The notes under the pieces: model-generated
Databases searched by the model: none
Told to the model about the DNA's origin: nothing
The model's input: only the letters and a program-made list of their open reading frames with translations
NCBI RefSeq assembly: GCF_000250655.1
Contig: NC_016935.1
Coordinates: 6,342,001 to 6,406,000 of the forward strand
Reading direction: 5' to 3'
Source: Paenibacillus mucilaginosus 3016
GTDB lineage: Bacteria; Bacillota; Bacilli; Paenibacillales; NBRC-103111
DNA: 64,000 nucleotides
Position numbers and translations under genes: made by a program
In this document: positions 61,069-64,000 of the stretch, piece after piece
Position numbering within the stretch: position 1 is the stretch's first letter
How the letters are laid out: each line of letters starts with the position of its first letter

Positions 61069-62538
61069 TTACTTGCCCGTGCCCATATCGATCGGGGCAT
61101 TCGGGTTCTCCTTCAGCTTCTGCAGCATGGCATCCCCTTCGGTCTGCCACTGCTTGAGCGCCTCGCGCACCTGCAGCTTGCCGCTGACCACCTCCTGGAA
61201 CTTCATCTGGCCGATCTGCGCCACCTGCCCGATATACGGCTTCTCCGTATAGAGCTTGGAATTGTCCGGATTCGACACCGGGAGCAGCGTCGTGAACGCC
61301 TTGATGTTGAACTCCGCTCCGTCCTTCGGCTTGATGTACTTCTGACGGGCAACCAGCGAGCCCTGTCCGCCGGACTTCAGACGCGCCCAGTCCTCCCCGT
61401 TCACGAACTTGATGAAATCCCAGGCATCATCCGGATTCTGTGCGTTGCTGTTGACACCCATCAGGCCTTCCATGTAGATATTGCCGCCGACATTCGGCTC
61501 TTCCGGATGAACAGGCAGCGTGACGACATCCCAATCGAACGGCGTGAAGTTCTTCATATTCTGGGAATGCTTCATAGCATTGGCAATCTGTTCGATCTGA
61601 TGGTAGTTTATCACCGCCATTGCCACTTTACTAGAGAGGAAATCATCACCTTGATAGGGCATATACTCCTCCGGATTGCCGGACATCATTGCCTGCCGCA
61701 TCTTCTCCTGATCCACCGGCTCAGGGGTCAGCTTCTCGGTTTGGAGTCCCTGGAGCGTCTTCCAGACCTTCTCCCACTGATCCGAATCCACGGTCATCTT
61801 CTCCCCGGCATCGTCGAACATCTTGAGCTGCAGCGGAGCGGAATAGATCTGGGAAGAATAATAGTTATTATCGCCGCCGTTATAGGTAGAGAAGGTGAAG
61901 CCGTACTTGCGGTCCTTGCCTTCCCCCTTGGCCACCCGGCGCGCCAGATCGAAGACCTGATCCCAGGTCATCTTGTCCGTAGGGTGATTAACCCCCGCTT
62001 CGTCGAACAGTTTTTTGTTATAGACAAGGGCCGAGGAGCTGAAGAGCGGCGCCAGCGCAAAAATCTTGCCGTCCCCCGCCTTCTTGATGCCTTCGATCAC
62101 CGCCGGAACGTAATCGCTCGTATCGAACTTGTCCTTGGTGATCATCGGGTCGAGCTGCTTAAGCAGGTTGTTCTCGATCAGCTCGGGCATCTGCTCGAAG
62201 TTGACCATGACCACGTCCGGCGGATTCGGACCGGTCATCTTCTCTTTCATCATCTCCATCGGGCTCTTCTGCTTCTCGCCTTCCTTCGGCGGCCCGTACA
62301 TCATGCTCTCGTCCATCAGCGGAACCATCTCGATCGTGATGTTCTTGTTCGCAAACTCGTAGAGCTCGGTGAACCGCTGGCGGAACCACTCGTCGTTCGG
62401 GCTGTAGCTCATGGTGCCGATGCGCAGGGTGCGCGGGGTTTCATTGTCTTTGCCGCCCTGGTTCATGCAGGCGGCCAGGGGCATCGTCATCAATACGCTG
62501 AGGGACAGCAGGGCGCCCCGTTTGATCATGGAATTCAT
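61069..62538 (-). CDS. ABC transporter solute-binding lipoprotein, family 1
   Basis: A 489-aa lipoprotein: lipobox LAAC at C24. The mature protein has a two-lobe solute-binding fold (YNKKLFDEAGVNHPTDKMTW, DDFLSSKVAMAVINYHQIEQ, QNPDDAWDFIKFVNG). AAAGGAG before ATG 62538. It is placed with an ATPase and an FtsX-like permease, which normally act in export or signalling rather than import, so a binding or sensor role is likely (inference). Ligand unknown. Confidence 0.88.
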   Translation of the reverse strand: MNSMIKRGALLSLSVLMTMPLAACMNQGGKDNETPRTLRIGTMSYSPNDEWFRQRFTELYEFANKNITIEMVPLMDESMMYGPPKEGEKQKSPMEMMKEKMTGPNPPDVVMVNFEQMPELIENNLLKQLDPMITKDKFDTSDYVPAVIEGIKKAGDGKIFALAPLFSSSALVYNKKLFDEAGVNHPTDKMTWDQVFDLARRVAKGEGKDRKYGFTFSTYNGGDNNYYSSQIYSAPLQLKMFDDAGEKMTVDSDQWEKVWKTLQGLQTEKLTPEPVDQEKMRQAMMSGNPEEYMPYQGDDFLSSKVAMAVINYHQIEQIANAMKHSQNMKNFTPFDWDVVTLPVHPEEPNVGGNIYMEGLMGVNSNAQNPDDAWDFIKFVNGEDWARLKSGGQGSLVARQKYIKPKDGAEFNIKAFTTLLPVSNPDNSKLYTEKPYIGQVAQIGQMKFQEVVSGKLQVREALKQWQTEGDAMLQKLKENPNAPIDMGTGK

Positions 62539-62651
62539 CGGTACAGCTCCTTTATAGGAATGGATATAGATAGAATGGAAGAATCAGAATAAAACCGAAT
62601 GATCTGATAGGCGGAGCTTCAACTTGGCAAGGCAGCTTAAGCAGCATGCCT

Positions 62652-63524
62652 TCACCCGAGCTCCTTCGGGGTCCGGATAATAATCTTCTCGCCGTCGAAC
62701 TCCATCGACGCCTTCCCTTCGATACCCAGCGCGGTCAGATAGGCCCTCGGAATCTGCAGCCGCCCCGCCCGGTCCAGAACGACATATTCCTCGTGGACGC
62801 CGCCAAGGGCCGCGGCCGCTTCCTGCTCCGCTTCATCGAGGTTCGGATTGCGCTTGATGAACTCCGTGCTCGTCATGCCGTCGCGGATCGCCACCACGCG
62901 GTCCACCTTGCCGGCCAGGGCCATATCATGGGTGACGATCACCACCGTCACGCCCAGCTCCCGGTTCAGCCGGCGGAAGATGTCCATGATGAGATCGGAG
63001 GTCCGGGTATCGACCGAGCCCGTCGGCTCGTCGGCGAGCAGCATGGCGGGCCGGTTCGCCAGTGCAATGGCGATCGCCACCCGCTGCTGCTCCCCGCCCG
63101 AGAGCTGCTGCAGCTTGTTGTTCATCCGCCCCCCGAGGCCGACCCACTCGAGGAGCTGCTTGGCGTAAGCCCGGTCATAAGCGCCGCTGAGCATCATCGG
63201 CATCTCCACGTTCTCCAGCGCCGTGAGATACGGCACCAGGTTGCGGGCATTGTTCTGCCAGATGAACCCCACGGTCTTCCGCTTATACTTCACGAGCTCC
63301 TCATCGGAGATCTTGAGCAGGTTCCACTCGCCCACCTGCACCTGCCCGGCGGACGGCCGGTCGAGGCCGCCCAGGATGTTCAGCAGCGTGGATTTGCCGC
63401 TGCCGCTGTTGCCGATAATGGCCATCATCTCGCCCTGAGCGACGGAGATGTTCAGGCCCTGCAGCGCGACGACTTCGATATCGTCGGTTTTGTAGATTTT
63501 GACCAGCCCTTCGCAGTGGATCAT
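62652..63524 (-). CDS. ABC ATPase (LolD/MacB type) with C-terminal AbrB-like domain
   Basis: A 290-aa protein. Residues 1-225 are an ATPase: Walker A GNSGSGKST, signature LSGGEQQR, Walker B MLLADEPTGS, H-loop VTHD. MacB-like order with VGFIWQNNARNLVPYLTALE. The last 46 residues, EEYVVLDRAGRLQIPRAYLT then ALGIEGKASMEFDGEKIIIR, form a swapped-hairpin AbrB/SpoVT-type domain. Such a domain on an ABC ATPase is unusual and could bring DNA-binding or dimerisation. Four bp after the permease gene; partner of the FtsX-like permease. Confidence 0.87.
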   Translation of the reverse strand: MIHCEGLVKIYKTDDIEVVALQGLNISVAQGEMMAIIGNSGSGKSTLLNILGGLDRPSAGQVQVGEWNLLKISDEELVKYKRKTVGFIWQNNARNLVPYLTALENVEMPMMLSGAYDRAYAKQLLEWVGLGGRMNNKLQQLSGGEQQRVAIAIALANRPAMLLADEPTGSVDTRTSDLIMDIFRRLNRELGVTVVIVTHDMALAGKVDRVVAIRDGMTSTEFIKRNPNLDEAEQEAAAALGGVHEEYVVLDRAGRLQIPRAYLTALGIEGKASMEFDGEKIIIRTPKELG

Positions 63525-63528
63525 GGAC

Positions 63529-64000
63529 TCACCTCTCCTCTCCGAGCTTCACGGCCTGATGCACGCGCAGGCGCCGGATATGCAGCAGGAGCAGCATCGC
63601 TCCGGTCAGCATCATGACGCCGACCACGATATACAGCTGGCTCGTATCCCGGGTATCGAAGATGACCCGGAACGGCGGCACCTGCGTCTTCACGTTCTCC
63701 GCCGTCTGCAGGAACGGCAGGAAGAGATAGCTCGTGAGCTTGCCGATCCCGAAGCCGAGTCCGATCGCGAGGCCCGCCGTGAAGATTTGCTCGAGAAGGA
63801 GCATCCCGGTCAGCTGCCGGCGCGAGAGACCCATGGCCCGCAGCACGCCGAACTGGACGACACGCGAAGACAGGTTGAAGAACCAATACAGAATGTATCC
63901 GATCAGGGAGACGAGCGCCGAGACCAGGAAGCCGAGGCTCAGAATGCCGAAGACGCCGCCGCGGGCCGGATGCTTCTTCTGGGTGATAAGCTCGTTGCGC
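63529..64000 (-). CDS. FtsX-like ABC transporter permease (partial, N-terminal part outside window)
   Basis: The minus strand is open to the edge. Visible part: IGYILYWFFNLSSRVVQFGV, LRAMGLSRRQLTGMLLLEQI, SQLYIVVGVMMLTGAMLLLL and a C-terminal RLRVHQAVKLGEER. The VLRAMG motif and last membrane helices are those of MacB/FtsX permeases. It would pair with the ATPase at 62652-63524. First visible gene of the second export operon. Confidence 0.87.
   Translation of the reverse strand, partial: RNELITQKKHPARGGVFGILSLGFLVSALVSLIGYILYWFFNLSSRVVQFGVLRAMGLSRRQLTGMLLLEQIFTAGLAIGLGFGIGKLTSYLFLPFLQTAENVKTQVPPFRVIFDTRDTSQLYIVVGVMMLTGAMLLLLHIRRLRVHQAVKLGEER

Overview
The window looks like chromosomal DNA from a high-GC, endospore-forming, Gram-positive bacterium of the Paenibacillus group. 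The supporting signs are an almost complete gerP spore-coat permeability operon with a gerT-like Hsp20 gene, Bacillus-type housekeeping genes (yktB, yrzB, yfhH, pgpA/yutG, yjcG, an Fnr with a C-terminal cysteine cluster), lpl/yes-type sugar ABC transporters beside a membrane-bound AraC regulator, SLH-free stalk-domain secreted proteins, strong GGAGG ribosome binding sites with frequent GTG and TTG starts, and tRNA genes of Bacillus type. No rRNA, phage, transposase or CRISPR array was seen. The species assignment is inference.

Layout. 1-3.7 kb (minus): a gluconokinase-type FGGY kinase (cut by the window edge), a LarA-like hydroxyacid racemase/epimerase homologue and a LacI repressor form a sugar-acid operon with a self-overlapping operator. 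3.8-10.6 kb: a conserved hypothetical gene, a cre-controlled secreted alpha-amylase carrying a frameshift, a stalk-domain protein, yktB and a secreted helical-repeat protein. 10.6-11.85 kb is a gene-free block with three unrelated repeat families, all able to form hairpins. 11.85-20.8 kb (minus): a polysaccharide-uptake locus with a solute-binding lipoprotein, two permeases, a membrane-bound AraC regulator, an FG-GAP/VCBS propeller-like protein and an SGNH hydrolase. 21-28.5 kb: TetR, GNAT, MFS efflux, arginine decarboxylase, a secreted stalk-domain protein, a HAD phosphatase and DUF1885. 28.6-36.8 kb: yrzB, another stalk-domain protein, an MBL-fold hydrolase, arginase, a chemoreceptor and an unusual GGDEF-histidine kinase fusion. 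36.8-46.5 kb: a divergent PAP2 protein, a degenerate MobA-like protein, Fnr with its own FNR box, YfhH, an APH-like kinase, PilZ, tRNA-Val, an ATP-dependent DNA ligase, YbaK and a string of small genes. 46.5-49.5 kb: the gerP locus and three tRNAs. 49.6-51.1 kb: PgpA and YjcG.

51.3-64 kb (minus) holds two export operons built on the same plan. The first has a MarR-family regulator, an RND pump (two frameshifts), an HlyD/AcrA-type lipoprotein adaptor and a 619-aa secreted multidomain protein. The second has an FtsX-like permease (cut by the edge), an ABC ATPase with a C-terminal AbrB-like domain, a family-1 solute-binding lipoprotein and a 742-aa secreted multidomain protein. Each ends with a large exported protein built of Ig-like segments and split by a low-complexity linker. 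This pair is the best candidate here for a poorly described envelope system.

How genes work together: arginine decarboxylase and arginase both consume arginine. The GGDEF-kinase and PilZ protein suggest c-di-GMP input. The gerP/gerT genes and an inverted pair of Spo0A-type boxes point to sporulation control. The three largest frameshifts (amylase, RND twice) are single-base and at least one lies in a homopolymer run, so sequencing error must be excluded before calling pseudogenes.
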